A stretch of 64,000 bases of DNA from UBA4733 sp036734945. GTDB lineage: Bacteria; Chloroflexota; UBA4733. Location of the stretch: positions 14,268 through 78,267 of the forward strand of contig DAIMXP010000020.1 of the NCBI GenBank assembly GCA_036734945.1, written 5' to 3'. Within the stretch, counting starts at the first letter, position 1, and the number at the start of each line of letters is the position of its first letter. The translations under genes and the position numbers were made by a program. A model generated the notes under the pieces. The model saw nothing but the letters and a program-made list of their open reading frames with translations. It was not told the origin of the DNA and searched no databases. This document shows, piece by piece, positions 55,101 through 63,287 of this stretch.

Positions 55101-57603
55101 CCGCGTGGATGTTACCGCTGCCAAGGAAGGGACCCAAGCCCAGGCGATCAACGAAAAAGCTGAAGTCTCCGCCACGGATCGAAAGCGTTGCCGAGACGAA
55201 CACCGCCGTGTCGAGCTCAGCATAGTGCCGCGCCAATGCGTTGTCTACTCGGATCGGGGCGCATTTCATGGCCCAGCGCCCGACAGGATTGCCCTCTGTG
55301 CCAACGCCACCCTGATCGTTAGCGGGTGTAGTTGCGGGCTCGACTTCCAACCAGTAGACGTGCTTTCGATTGCTGACACGAACAATGCGCTGCTGCAGTT
55401 GCTGCTGCTCCAGTAGCGCCTCTAGCGCTCGTTGTAAATCCTCCAGCGTCACGTCCTTATACGGCAGCATCGGCAAGGCTTGAGTGACCTCAATAAGCCC
55501 GCTGAGCGCCGCAATCAACTCCGCCAGATGGACGTCAAAGAGTTGCTTTCGCGCCTGCTCGACACGGGACCAGCGCGTGGCTTCCACTCGCGACGGATCG
55601 CCTTCCAAACGGAACGCTGCCCCGTAGCGCGGATCGATCTTCCCTTCGCAGGCGCGAATGAACGCCGCCAGGTGTCGCCCAAAGTCGGGGACGAGGACGC
55701 GCAGGCGATCCAGCGCGCCGAACACACGACGGCAGAGCAATGCCACCATACTGTCGCGCGACTGAGCCATGAGCCGGGGAATAGCCCCTTGACGCGTATG
55801 TTCATCGTGCAATTGATTAAAGATGACTTCGAGCGCCTCCTGTGAGACCTCTTCGGTCAACGATTGCGTCGCCACGTCCTCGAGTGCATGGGCTTCATCG
55901 ACGACAAGGCGCCGGTATGGCGGGAGACGCTTCGGCTCAGCCAAGAGAAGCGCGTGATTGACGACCAATAGATGGGCCGTTTTCGCGTCGTCCGTGACGC
56001 GCACTAACGGGCAGTACAGTTCTCGGCAGCGTGGCGAGCGGCATCCGTGTTCTGCCGACGAAATTGCGGCCAGTACATGCGCCAGGATGGGAAACCTGCT
56101 GCGACACCAATGGCTGACATCGAGGGTCCCCTCCTGGGAGGCAAGCGCCCAAGCTACCAGGTAGGCGACCGCGAAGCGCTCCTCAACCGTCGCCCCACTG
56201 CCAAATTCCTCGACGTAGCGAGCCAGGCGGTCAAGACAGAGATAGTTAGCAGCGCCCTTTAATACCTGATGGCGGAAGGGCAGGCCGGTGATCTCCCGCA
56301 CCTGGGCAATTTCGGCGAGGAGCTGGTCTTGCAGGTTGCGGTACGCAGTTGACAGAACCACTGCCTCACCACTGCAAGCGGCCCAAAGCACTGCTGGGAT
56401 GAGATAGGCGAGCGTCTTGCCCGTGCCCGTCGGAGCCTCAACAAGCTTGAAGGAACTGTCGGCCAGCGCGTCCCAGGTAAGCTTCGCCATGGTGACCTGA
56501 CCAGGTCGCTCGGCATAGCCCTTGGCCAGACGGTAACGATCCAAGTACTCGGCAACGCGGTTGGCATCGGCATGCTCTAGGAACTGCTCCGGCCGTTCGC
56601 CCGGCTGCGTGGGCATCCGTCGATGGAGATGGAATAGCGAGCGAACGGCTGGAGCTGCGCCTTCCCAGGATCCACCAAACACTTCCGGTAAGAGGCCAGC
56701 ATGCACCTCGCGCAAGACCCGGTCTGGCGCAAACCAAGTGGCAACAAGCCGATGATACAGTGCGGCCAGGAGGCAAACGTCGGTCACGGCGTTATGCAAG
56801 GCACCCCAGTCAAAGGAGGAGACGTCACCGGTTCCGCCCGCGTCGAGCCAAATACGCCTGGCTTCGTCGAAATCAACGCCAAATGCCTCAACCAGATCCT
56901 CCAACCGATGGCGGGAAAGGTCCGGTCGGAGCAGCACCGCAAGCTCAAGCGTATCGACGATCGGATTCGCCAGGCTGCCAAGAGCGGCCGTGAGGAATCC
57001 AAGGTCGAAGCGAGCATTATGCGCCACGATTGGCAAGTCAGCCAGAAAGGCGCGCACGTCTCCCGCTACCTCGTCAATGCGCCGGCCGTTCCTCACCGCG
57101 TCAGCAATGTGTGGAAAGCGTTCGAAGCCGAGTTTGCGTTGGACCGGATATGGAATGGTAACGGGCGATGGATCAAGGTAATACTGGCAACAGGCAACCG
57201 GCTTTCCTCGCAGGAATCGAACCGCTACTAGCTGGATGATGCGGTCCTGTTTTGGGTCGAGTCCAGTCGTCTCAACATCCAAGGTGACGAAGTCTTGGAG
57301 CGCCAAAGGCAGGTTGACGATGAGCGGTCCGTCGCCACTGATAGGCGAGGACTCGTGCTCCGTACGCGCCACTTCGGGTCTCGTCGGAGAAGCCTGGCCC
57401 CGGAGGCAGTAGCAGTCGCCGGACATGGCGATGAACACGTGGGGATGGTTGAGCAGTTCTCGTAGGTTGTGTTCCTCGATGAACTTACCTTGCTGGCGGA
57501 GGGCACGCCGCAACTCGGGGACCGTCATCCCGTCTGCTGCTTGCAGCAGGAGCTCCTGCACCTCGATGCCGAGCGGACACTCGGGTGTGAAGAACGAAGT
57601 CAT
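52123..57603 (-). CDS. DnaQ exonuclease-DinG helicase-RecQ helicase fusion
   Basis: About 1826 residues, three enzymes in one chain. Residues 10-70: winged-helix-like domain. 103-290: DEDDh exonuclease (DVETTGL at 109-115, HNARFD, VTDVCLL). 380-1050: DinG/XPD-type helicase with PTGTGKT (391-397), VVDEAH (567-572), four Fe-S cysteines (456, 521, 526, 531) and FGRLIRR. 1110-1826: RecQ helicase with TGSGKS, VVDEAHCV, GRAGRDG, a zinc site ending CGGCDHC and a C-terminal winged helix. All motifs look intact. DnaQ-DinG fusions are known; adding RecQ is exceptional. First gene of a two-gene operon. Confidence 0.92.
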   Translation of the reverse strand: MTSFFTPECPLGIEVQELLLQAADGMTVPELRRALRQQGKFIEEHNLRELLNHPHVFIAMSGDCYCLRGQASPTRPEVARTEHESSPISGDGPLIVNLPLALQDFVTLDVETTGLDPKQDRIIQLVAVRFLRGKPVACCQYYLDPSPVTIPYPVQRKLGFERFPHIADAVRNGRRIDEVAGDVRAFLADLPIVAHNARFDLGFLTAALGSLANPIVDTLELAVLLRPDLSRHRLEDLVEAFGVDFDEARRIWLDAGGTGDVSSFDWGALHNAVTDVCLLAALYHRLVATWFAPDRVLREVHAGLLPEVFGGSWEGAAPAVRSLFHLHRRMPTQPGERPEQFLEHADANRVAEYLDRYRLAKGYAERPGQVTMAKLTWDALADSSFKLVEAPTGTGKTLAYLIPAVLWAACSGEAVVLSTAYRNLQDQLLAEIAQVREITGLPFRHQVLKGAANYLCLDRLARYVEEFGSGATVEERFAVAYLVAWALASQEGTLDVSHWCRSRFPILAHVLAAISSAEHGCRSPRCRELYCPLVRVTDDAKTAHLLVVNHALLLAEPKRLPPYRRLVVDEAHALEDVATQSLTEEVSQEALEVIFNQLHDEHTRQGAIPRLMAQSRDSMVALLCRRVFGALDRLRVLVPDFGRHLAAFIRACEGKIDPRYGAAFRLEGDPSRVEATRWSRVEQARKQLFDVHLAELIAALSGLIEVTQALPMLPYKDVTLEDLQRALEALLEQQQLQQRIVRVSNRKHVYWLEVEPATTPANDQGGVGTEGNPVGRWAMKCAPIRVDNALARHYAELDTAVFVSATLSIRGGDFSFFVDRLGLGPFLGSGNIHAVESDLDYGNNALLGLVNYLEYTPVERTMKSFCEEFAKELQLLLDFTDGRALVLFTARDRAVLAYQRCMDALASKGIPLYCQLPGLSRRQLQEDFAEQVESVLFGLQSFWEGVDVPGESLSFVVMEKLPFPFLFDPVFKARREDVVQQGQHEFNDFVFPLMAIRFKQGFGRLIRRKSDRGAVLLMDKRIHRKEYKYELLASLPGYLPRDEQAERSRRLFYQSLIERMPGLIHAESKADLLASLPEDLPPDLIERLRAFALPERIAAEDYAAWRPTLLEALQDVFRFSGFRSAEQEEVIQQMLAGRDVLALLPTGSGKSLCFQLTALLRDGVTLVFSPLIALMRDQVQALQGRGIEIVAAIYSGQPADEREETFARMRSGKVRLVYISPERLRDPHLLETLRSTRIIQVVVDEAHCVAMWGPSFRPDFLYLPRLFEHIGSRPPLAAFTATATPEVRTVIRDALAMQDMVQVVASFDRPELKFVVCNAHSRYNSIRTKNDRFKVLLKLVQAADRTRESVLVYVATTVEAELLARRLRSAGYDARPYHGKMSAADRDSVQELFMDDHINIVVCTKAFGMGIDKSDIRYVIHMHMPGDLESYFQEAGRAGRDGQESYCILLYHRSDRDVHDFFIEAGMPDEELLNALIERLTAMAGETLYLDTIKLGESLGMDEVQLKVSLHLLEQAGFIERGADFTLRGSLTLRETPDVIERHLTETKPLSASLFRSIVTTLGWEPFRRLELDLAQAADRLGIPPGALDELLVRLAVADLAIYRPWEKGSIVTKGRQLAAGKAFREEVASVAHLERLHGKLDRMVGYAEATAGQGCRRALILRYFGERWEHGNCGGCDHCTPEAEYPWSQLTARDTANLYDYFDPAFTILEVVKWNQDQLREGRNPFSTSTLINVLKGSDFQRSGGNRSRMRALRACPQWGVFDALPRRDQVIERCLDRLERERYIAKRTAEFVGDAGTVTYAYPDLLDQGREQLLNGELLQWALD

Positions 57604-57900
57604 CGGCAACCGGGGTCCCTTGATCCTCGCAACAGGACAACTCCACATCCGCAGTCGGTTGACCCGCGTCTCCTGTTGCCAGGGACGACTCTTGCCACTG
57701 CCACGACGCGCACTCCGTCCAGTCGTGGCGCGTCATAAACCAACGTGCCTCAGCCGACTCTACCAATCGTAACCTTCCTGCCGGTTAGTATGGACCGGCA
57801 AGACAAAGAGGCTATGCCCGCACAGGGTTACGCCGCATGCGGTACTGCGGTTCGTCAACCTGGTACCGATCAGTAACGCTCCACCTGGATAGGAAGGGCA

Positions 57901-58030
57901 TTGGTCCGGAGCAAGCAGTTACCACACTCGAAGCGGGTATCCACCCTCCGGGTCACGATAACGCACATCGAACCACCCATTTGGCGGCAAATCGAGGTGC
58001 GTGCCAACGTAACCCTCTACCGACTGCACC
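57901..58030 (+). pseudogene. Plasmid pRiA4b ORF-3-like (IS1096 TnpR-type) N-terminal relic
   Basis: The frame reads LRVTITHIEPPIWRQIEVRANVTLYRLHQILQRA, the start of pRiA4b ORF-3 proteins, then homology ends in a different frame. These are often carried by mobile DNA. The 300-base gap upstream has only small hairpins and presumably the promoter of the helicase gene. Confidence 0.65.
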
Positions 58031-58049
58031 AGATTTTACAGCGGGCACG

Positions 58050-58359
58050 CGCATCGGCATCTGGGACCTGCGCCTGCAACACGCCGATGGGCGGTCGGAA
58101 TCCCTCCTGCTGGACGGCGCGATCCCGACCAGCGGCGGCGTCCGCTTCATACCGTATGCTCCCAGCCGCCTGGAGCACTACTCACCACCCGGTTGGCTGG
58201 CCGCGCAACCGCCGTCCGTACCAAACGCCGCCCCGTTGGGTCCGCTACCGGAGGCGCTGCGCAGCTATCTTGTCCAGACCGGCAAACTGCTGCCCGGCAG
58301 TTCGTATCAGGCGAAGCTGCTGGCCTAGCTGGACACTGATGCCCGGTAAGCGACACGGC
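58050..58359 (+). pseudogene. Unrecognised C-terminal fragment and right-flank repeat
   Basis: A frame continues WDLRLQHADGRSESLLLDGA to PEALRSYLVQTGKLLPGSS and KLLA, then TAG where the left-flank copy has TGG (KLLGWLE); past the stop LDTDAR continues in frame. So this copy carries a nonsense change. I do not know the family. Bases 58161-58335 are about 85% identical to 44914-45090. Confidence 0.65.
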
Positions 58360-58381
58360 CACCGGGCCGCGACCGTTCCTC

Positions 58382-58720
58382 CTACCCCTCAACCACCGCA
58401 CCCAGGCAGGCGTTCAGCACCTCGGCGCGGCCCTGGTTCTTCCAGTCCCAGCGGTTGGCCATGAAGGCGATCACCATATCGGCTGCGGGGGCGACGCAGA
58501 GGAAGGCGCCGCTGGCCCCGCTGTGGCCGAAGGAGCCGGGGGCCGCCAGATCGCAGGCGCCCAGGTACGGTCGCGCCACCAGCCAGCCGATGCCCCGATG
58601 CACCAGCGCGGAACCAGCATCCTTCAGGCCGTCGGTGCGGTCCAGGCCGTTCTGGCCGAACTCCGGCAACACGGCGGCGATCGGCGTGCGCAACCCGAGC
58701 AGGCCGCTGCCCGTCCCTCG
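58382..58720 (-). pseudogene. Serine hydrolase (beta-lactamase family) C-terminal remnant
   Basis: About 112 codons: GIGWLVARPYLGACDLAAPGSFGHSGASGAFLCVAPAADMVIAFMANRWDW is the end of a class C-like beta-lactamase/esterase, where HSG stands for the KTG box. The SxxK and YxN parts are missing; the frame runs into the stop of the adjacent binder, so the gene was truncated by the junction. Confidence 0.75.
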
Positions 58721-60292
58721 TTATTTGTGATAGGTGCCATACGTCGTGCTCAGCAGCGCGTCGACCGGCCCTTTGGCCGACGTCAGAGCCGTCTGGGCAT
58801 CGGTAGTGCCCGCCCAGATCGCCCCCGTCGCCTTGTTCATCGTGCTGTTGATGTCGGTCCAATCCACGAAGAGGTGGTTGACGTTCTCGACCGAGTTCTT
58901 GTTGGAATCGAGGATCACCGTCCTGATGTCGGCCGCCGTCATGCCGGTGGGCGCCTCGAAGAGCTTCAGCCAGGGATCAACCGCCGATGTCAGGGGCACC
59001 AGGAAGCCGGTGGCAGCGCCCATCTCGGCTGCTGACTTGTCGCTGTCCAGGTACTTGAGGAACTCCCAGGATGCCTCGACGTGCTTGCTGTCTTTCTCGA
59101 TAAACCAGCAGCCGTTGAAGACGCTGTGCTTGTTGCTCGCCTGTCTGGGCAACGGCGCCAGGCCCCACTGAAACGGCAACGTCTTGAAGCTGCCGTAGGC
59201 CTGGGTGGGCAGGCTGATGGTCATGGCGATCTTGCCGGTGATGAAGATGTTGCCGCCCACCTGCGAGAGCGACTTCGCATCGGCAGCGGTCGGGGCGACA
59301 TGCTGCTTGAAGTAGGCATCGGCAACGGCCTGCGTGGCAGCCACCACTTTGGGGTCGGTCAACTGGCTCGCCTGTGCCAGTCCCGTCTGGTATAGCTCGG
59401 TCGGCCAGGCGTCGCCGCCCCAGAGGTAGGCCGCCATGTAGATGTTCCTGATCGTGCCGAGATCGGCGCCATACTGCGCGGTGGGCTGCCCGGGGTTCCT
59501 GGTGAGTTTCTGTGCAGCCTGCATAAAAGCGTCCCAGGTCCAACTGGTGTCGTTCCAGGAGGCTGGCGGATGGGGCACGCCATTGTTGTCAAAGAGAGCC
59601 TTGTTGTAAACGATCATCTCGCCGAAGTTGGCCACTTGCGGCAAATGAAAGTACTTGCCAGCCCGTTGATAGAGTTGGGGAACGCCGGGCAGGAACTTCC
59701 CCATGTCGAAGTGGTCGCGATTGATGAGCGGCGTCAATTCGGCAAGGACACCGCGCTGATAGTAGTCGCCGAAACCCAGGGCGCCGAACTCCGAGAACAC
59801 GTCGGGTGGCACGCCGCCAGCAATCATCGCGGTGAGCTTGGGGTCGACTTCAGCAAACGGTACGGCGATCAGTTGCACCGTAATGCCGGGTTGCGCCGTA
59901 GCAAAGCCGGGGATTGCCTGTTTCTCTTCCCAGGGGTTCTCCTTTGGGTCGGTGCGCATGAGCCACTGGAGGGTCTGGGCACCCTGGGCGGGCGCAGCGG
60001 TGGCAGCTGCGGCGCTCGCTGTTATCTTACCGGCAGCAGTCGTGGCGGCAGTGATAGCGACCGTCGGCGCAGTGCTGGCGGCGGCCTGCGTCGTGGCTGC
60101 GGGTGCAGCACTGTTGGTCACCGCTGCTGCGCTCGCTGTTGTGGCGGCCGTCGCGCTGGTCGTACCAGGCACGGCAGCACTGCCGCCGCAGGCGGCCAGG
60201 GTGAGGCCGCTTAGCGCCGCTGTGGCAAGCACGCCGAGGATTCGCCGCCGGCTCACGGTGGCCGGGAAATCGCCAGGGATTGGGCCGGACAT
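58721..60292 (-). CDS. Extracellular sugar-binding lipoprotein (ABC family 1)
   Basis: A 523-residue binder. AAAGGAGT precedes the ATG at 60292; ATVSRRRILGVLAT and LTLAAC (Cys35) form the signal. After an Ala/Thr linker come LQWLMRTDPKENPWEEKQAIPGFA and GGVPPDVFSEFGALGFGDYY. It lies 76 bases from the LacI gene and in the same direction, so LacI may be first in a shared transcript or control it. Confidence 0.9.
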   Translation of the reverse strand: MSGPIPGDFPATVSRRRILGVLATAALSGLTLAACGGSAAVPGTTSATAATTASAAAVTNSAAPAATTQAAASTAPTVAITAATTAAGKITASAAAATAAPAQGAQTLQWLMRTDPKENPWEEKQAIPGFATAQPGITVQLIAVPFAEVDPKLTAMIAGGVPPDVFSEFGALGFGDYYQRGVLAELTPLINRDHFDMGKFLPGVPQLYQRAGKYFHLPQVANFGEMIVYNKALFDNNGVPHPPASWNDTSWTWDAFMQAAQKLTRNPGQPTAQYGADLGTIRNIYMAAYLWGGDAWPTELYQTGLAQASQLTDPKVVAATQAVADAYFKQHVAPTAADAKSLSQVGGNIFITGKIAMTISLPTQAYGSFKTLPFQWGLAPLPRQASNKHSVFNGCWFIEKDSKHVEASWEFLKYLDSDKSAAEMGAATGFLVPLTSAVDPWLKLFEAPTGMTAADIRTVILDSNKNSVENVNHLFVDWTDINSTMNKATGAIWAGTTDAQTALTSAKGPVDALLSTTYGTYHK

Positions 60293-60368
60293 GGTGTACT
60301 CCTTTACTGCGCAATTGCATTGCATACGGCTACCGTGCCCAGCAGCGGTAGGTCAACATTGACCACAC

Positions 60369-61379
60369 TTATCGGTTATCCGTCCGAGGCGGTCCCACCG
60401 AAGCCCGCTGCACCAGTTCGCAGGGCAGCATCACCCGAGTCTCGGCGGGTTGGCGGCCCTCGATCATGTCGCGCAGCAACTCCACGCCCAGTTGACCGGC
60501 AAGTTCACGCGGTTGGCGGATGCAGGTCAGCGGTGGCGTGGTCACCGCGGCGACCGGCAGGTCGTCGAAGGTGACGATACTGAGATCGCCGGGAATGGCC
60601 ACGTTGGCCGCCTGGCAACAGGTCAGCAGGCGCAGGGCGACTCCCGTCTCGGTGGTGAACACGGCAGTGATACCCAGGCGCCGCAACCTGTCCAGCACCG
60701 GCTCCATCGGCGTCTGGCCATCGACGTCGATCTGCTCCAGTAGGGCCGCGCCGGCGACCGCGGCAAAGCCGGCGATACGGCGTCCGCTGATCTCCGGCGC
60801 GTCGGGGTGGGGGCGGGCCAGGACCGCCAGGCGCTGGTGACCGTTGGCGAGCAGGTGCGCGGCCGCCAGCTCCCCTCCCTGTGCGTAGTCGGCACTGACG
60901 CAGGGCAGAACGATATCGGCAAGGGAGCGGTCGCCCAGGTGAACGACGGGGTGGCCGGCGCGCACGAGCGCCGTCAGCCCCGGGCGATCCAGGGGGTCAC
61001 CAATGAAGAGGGCGCCATCCGTCTGGCGCAGCTCGGGGAAGCGGTCGATCGCCGTCTCTTGCAGGCGTTCCTCCGTGGCCAGCAGGAGCAGCAATTGGTA
61101 GCGAGCGGCGAAAGCGGCGCTCGTCCCGCCCAGAATGTAATCGGGGCAGGTCCCGCGCAACTGATCGTCGCTGCTGCCCCAGAGGACAAAGGCGATGGTG
61201 CGCGACGTCCCCAGGCGCAAGGCTTGCGCCGCCCGGTTGGGCACATAGCCTACCCGCTCCGCGGCATCCCGAACCCGCTGGCGGGTGGCCACCGCCACCC
61301 GTGGGTGATCGCGCAGGGCCAGGGAGACTGTAGAAAAGTCGATGCCAAGCTCGCGGGCAATGTCTTTGATCGTGGCCAC
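60369..61379 (-). CDS. LacI family transcriptional regulator
   Basis: A 336-residue repressor. The HTH is ATIKDIARELGIDFSTVSLALRDHPRVAVATRQRV with hinge YVPNRAAQALR; the periplasmic-binding-like effector domain has GALFIGDPLDRPGLT and SIVTFDDLPVAAVTTPPLTCIRQP. GTG start. It lies between two binder genes and upstream of an operator-like palindrome, and should sense a sugar. Confidence 0.93.
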   Translation of the reverse strand: MATIKDIARELGIDFSTVSLALRDHPRVAVATRQRVRDAAERVGYVPNRAAQALRLGTSRTIAFVLWGSSDDQLRGTCPDYILGGTSAAFAARYQLLLLLATEERLQETAIDRFPELRQTDGALFIGDPLDRPGLTALVRAGHPVVHLGDRSLADIVLPCVSADYAQGGELAAAHLLANGHQRLAVLARPHPDAPEISGRRIAGFAAVAGAALLEQIDVDGQTPMEPVLDRLRRLGITAVFTTETGVALRLLTCCQAANVAIPGDLSIVTFDDLPVAAVTTPPLTCIRQPRELAGQLGVELLRDMIEGRQPAETRVMLPCELVQRASVGPPRTDNR

Positions 61380-61393
61380 GGCATCCCCGGCTT

Positions 61394-61431
61394 GCTACCA
61401 ACGTTTGACATCCAACGTTTGGAATGGTAGC
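61394..61431. promoter_or_regulatory. LacI-type operator cluster
   Basis: CAACGTTTG appears twice in direct repeat (61399-61407 and 61413-61421), each around the palindrome AACGTT typical of LacI operators, inside an outer GCTACCA...TGGTAGC repeat (61394-61400, 61425-61431). It lies 15 bases before the regulator's GTG and upstream of the frameshifted binder, so probably controls both. Confidence 0.65.
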
Positions 61432-61534
61432 ATCGGGCGGAAATGCCGTCAAGGAGCCCGCTCGGCGGTTCTTGGCGCTCAGGGTGCGCACGCTTCGCGC
61501 TTCCTGCTCCTTCGTCATGGATCGGAGGTAGGTC

Positions 61535-63053
61535 ATGACAGCAATGAGCCAATCTCGGCAGCGCTGGTCGCGCCGCACGCTCCTTGCGCTCATAGCAGGC
61601 AGTGCCACCCTCGCCCTGGGGGCCTGCGGCGCGACTAGCCCGACCACGGCAGGTTCTTCGGCCCCGACCACAAGCGCCGGCACGCTGGCGACGAGTACCA
61701 CCACCGTTGCGGCGACCTCCGGCACGGTTGCGACGAGCACCACCACGGGTGCATCGACGCTGCAGTCCACCAGCCAGACATCCGCGCAAGCCACGACCGC
61801 ACCGACGCTGGCCCAAAGTGCCGCGGTGGCGCGCGGCCAGACGGCACTGGCCTTCTGGGGACCGTTCAACACCACCGGCGCCGACATCACCGCCTACACG
61901 TCGATGAAACAGGTCGTGCAGGACTTCCAGACCCAGCAGCCGGGGATGGCGGTCGACCTGGTGTTCGTGCAGTACACCAACCAGACTGCCCAGAAGCTGC
62001 TCTCCGCCATTGCCGCAGGGCAGCCGCCCGATGTCTACTACGCCGATCGCTTCCTCACGGCCACCTGGGCCTACAAGGGCATTTATACCGAACTCACTCC
62101 CTACAACGCCAAGGCCGGGATTACCGCCGATCAATATCTGCCCTTCGCCTGGAACGAGGCCACCTGGCAGGGCAAACAGTGGGCCTTGCCCCTGGAGACC
62201 GACTGTCGCATGCTCTATATCAATAGGGATACTGTGCAGGCGCGCGGCCTCGACCCCGATAAGCCACCGCAAACCACTACCCAGTTGTTGGATTGGACGG
62301 ACAAGCTGGCCCAGGTCAACGCCGACCAGAGTCTCCAGCAGATCGGTTTCTGGCCGACCTATGGCCAGGCCTTCCACGAAGGCTGGATCAAGGACTTTGG
62401 CGGCAGCTTCTTTGACGAACAGGCGGGCACGTGTACGGCCGACAATGCGCAATGCGTCGACGCCTTCACGTACATGCAGACCTACGCCAAACGCTGGGGG
62501 GACACAGACGAGCTTCAACACCTTCCTGAAAGCGCAGCCAACGGCGGGCCTGGGGCCGTTCGGCGCCGGCAAGGTCGCCATGCAGATGAATGTGGACCAC
62601 GGCCTCATTCAGATCAAGCAACTGGCGCCGCAGTTTTCCTTCAGCCTCGCACCGCTGCCCGGCCCCGCGGGCCCAGGCGCCCCCATGGCAGGCGGATTTG
62701 CCCTGGCGCTCCCTAAAGGTGGCCGCCAGGTCGCCGACGCCTTTACCTTCGCTCGCTACGCCGGCGGCCCCCAGGGCATGCGCACCTATTCCGTCTTGCA
62801 CGGCAATATACCGGTGCTCAAAGCGGTCGCGGCCGACCCTGTCTTCCGCACCGATCCTCACCACGCCCAGTTCATGGATCAGTTACCCCACGCCTGGAAC
62901 CGCCCGGTGACGATTGAAGCACAACTGCTCTGGGACGGTATGGGCACGGCACAGGCCGACGTCATGAACTTGAAGGCCGATCCGAAATCGGCGCTGAGCG
63001 ACCTCACGCAGCGCGTCAACGCGCAACTACAACTGGATGCCCAACAGCACTGA
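61535..63053 (+). pseudogene. Sugar-binding lipoprotein with a frameshift
   Basis: The first frame has a good start (CGGAGGTAGGTC before ATG), RWSRRTLLALI and LALGAC (Cys31), and continues to KRWGDTDELQ; homology then moves to another frame (SFNTFLKAQPTAGLGPFGAGKVAM to the normal end NAQLQLDAQQH). The switch lies at a run of six G (62496-62501); five would restore one frame of about 505 residues. It may be recent decay, phase variation or a sequencing error. Confidence 0.85.
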
Positions 63054-63086
63054 GAGGGGGGCAGGTCTCAGTCATCATCACCGCTC

Positions 63087-63199
63087 CTACGACGGCTTCA
63101 GCGTGAGCAACTGATCCATGAGCGGTTTGATCGTGAGCATGACGTTGTGCGCCGTCTGCGTCCCGGCCCACACCGGAGCCAGTTGTTTCGTCCAACCGG
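63087..63199 (-). pseudogene. C-terminal fragment of a sugar-binding lipoprotein
   Basis: The minus strand reads WTKQLAPVWAGTQTAHNVMLTIKPLMDQLL and ends LTLKPS. This is the last 36 or so residues of a family-1 binder; the rest is gone. It abuts a short inverted repeat. Confidence 0.65.
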
Positions 63200-63277
63200 G
63201 GCGTATGCAATACTACCAGGCGACGTTCCTCTGCGAGAACGTAAGCCCAACGCACGGTGTAGGGGCGTATTGCATAC
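63198..63277. repeat. Inverted repeat with GTATGCAATAC arms
   Basis: GGGGCGTATGCAATAC (63198-63213) and GGGGCGTATTGCATAC (63262-63277); the final 11 bases of each are perfect inverted complements. Similar GGGGCGTATTGCATAC palindromes are common small repeats in some bacterial groups. Confidence 0.6.
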
Positions 63278-63287
63278 ACCCTCTTGC

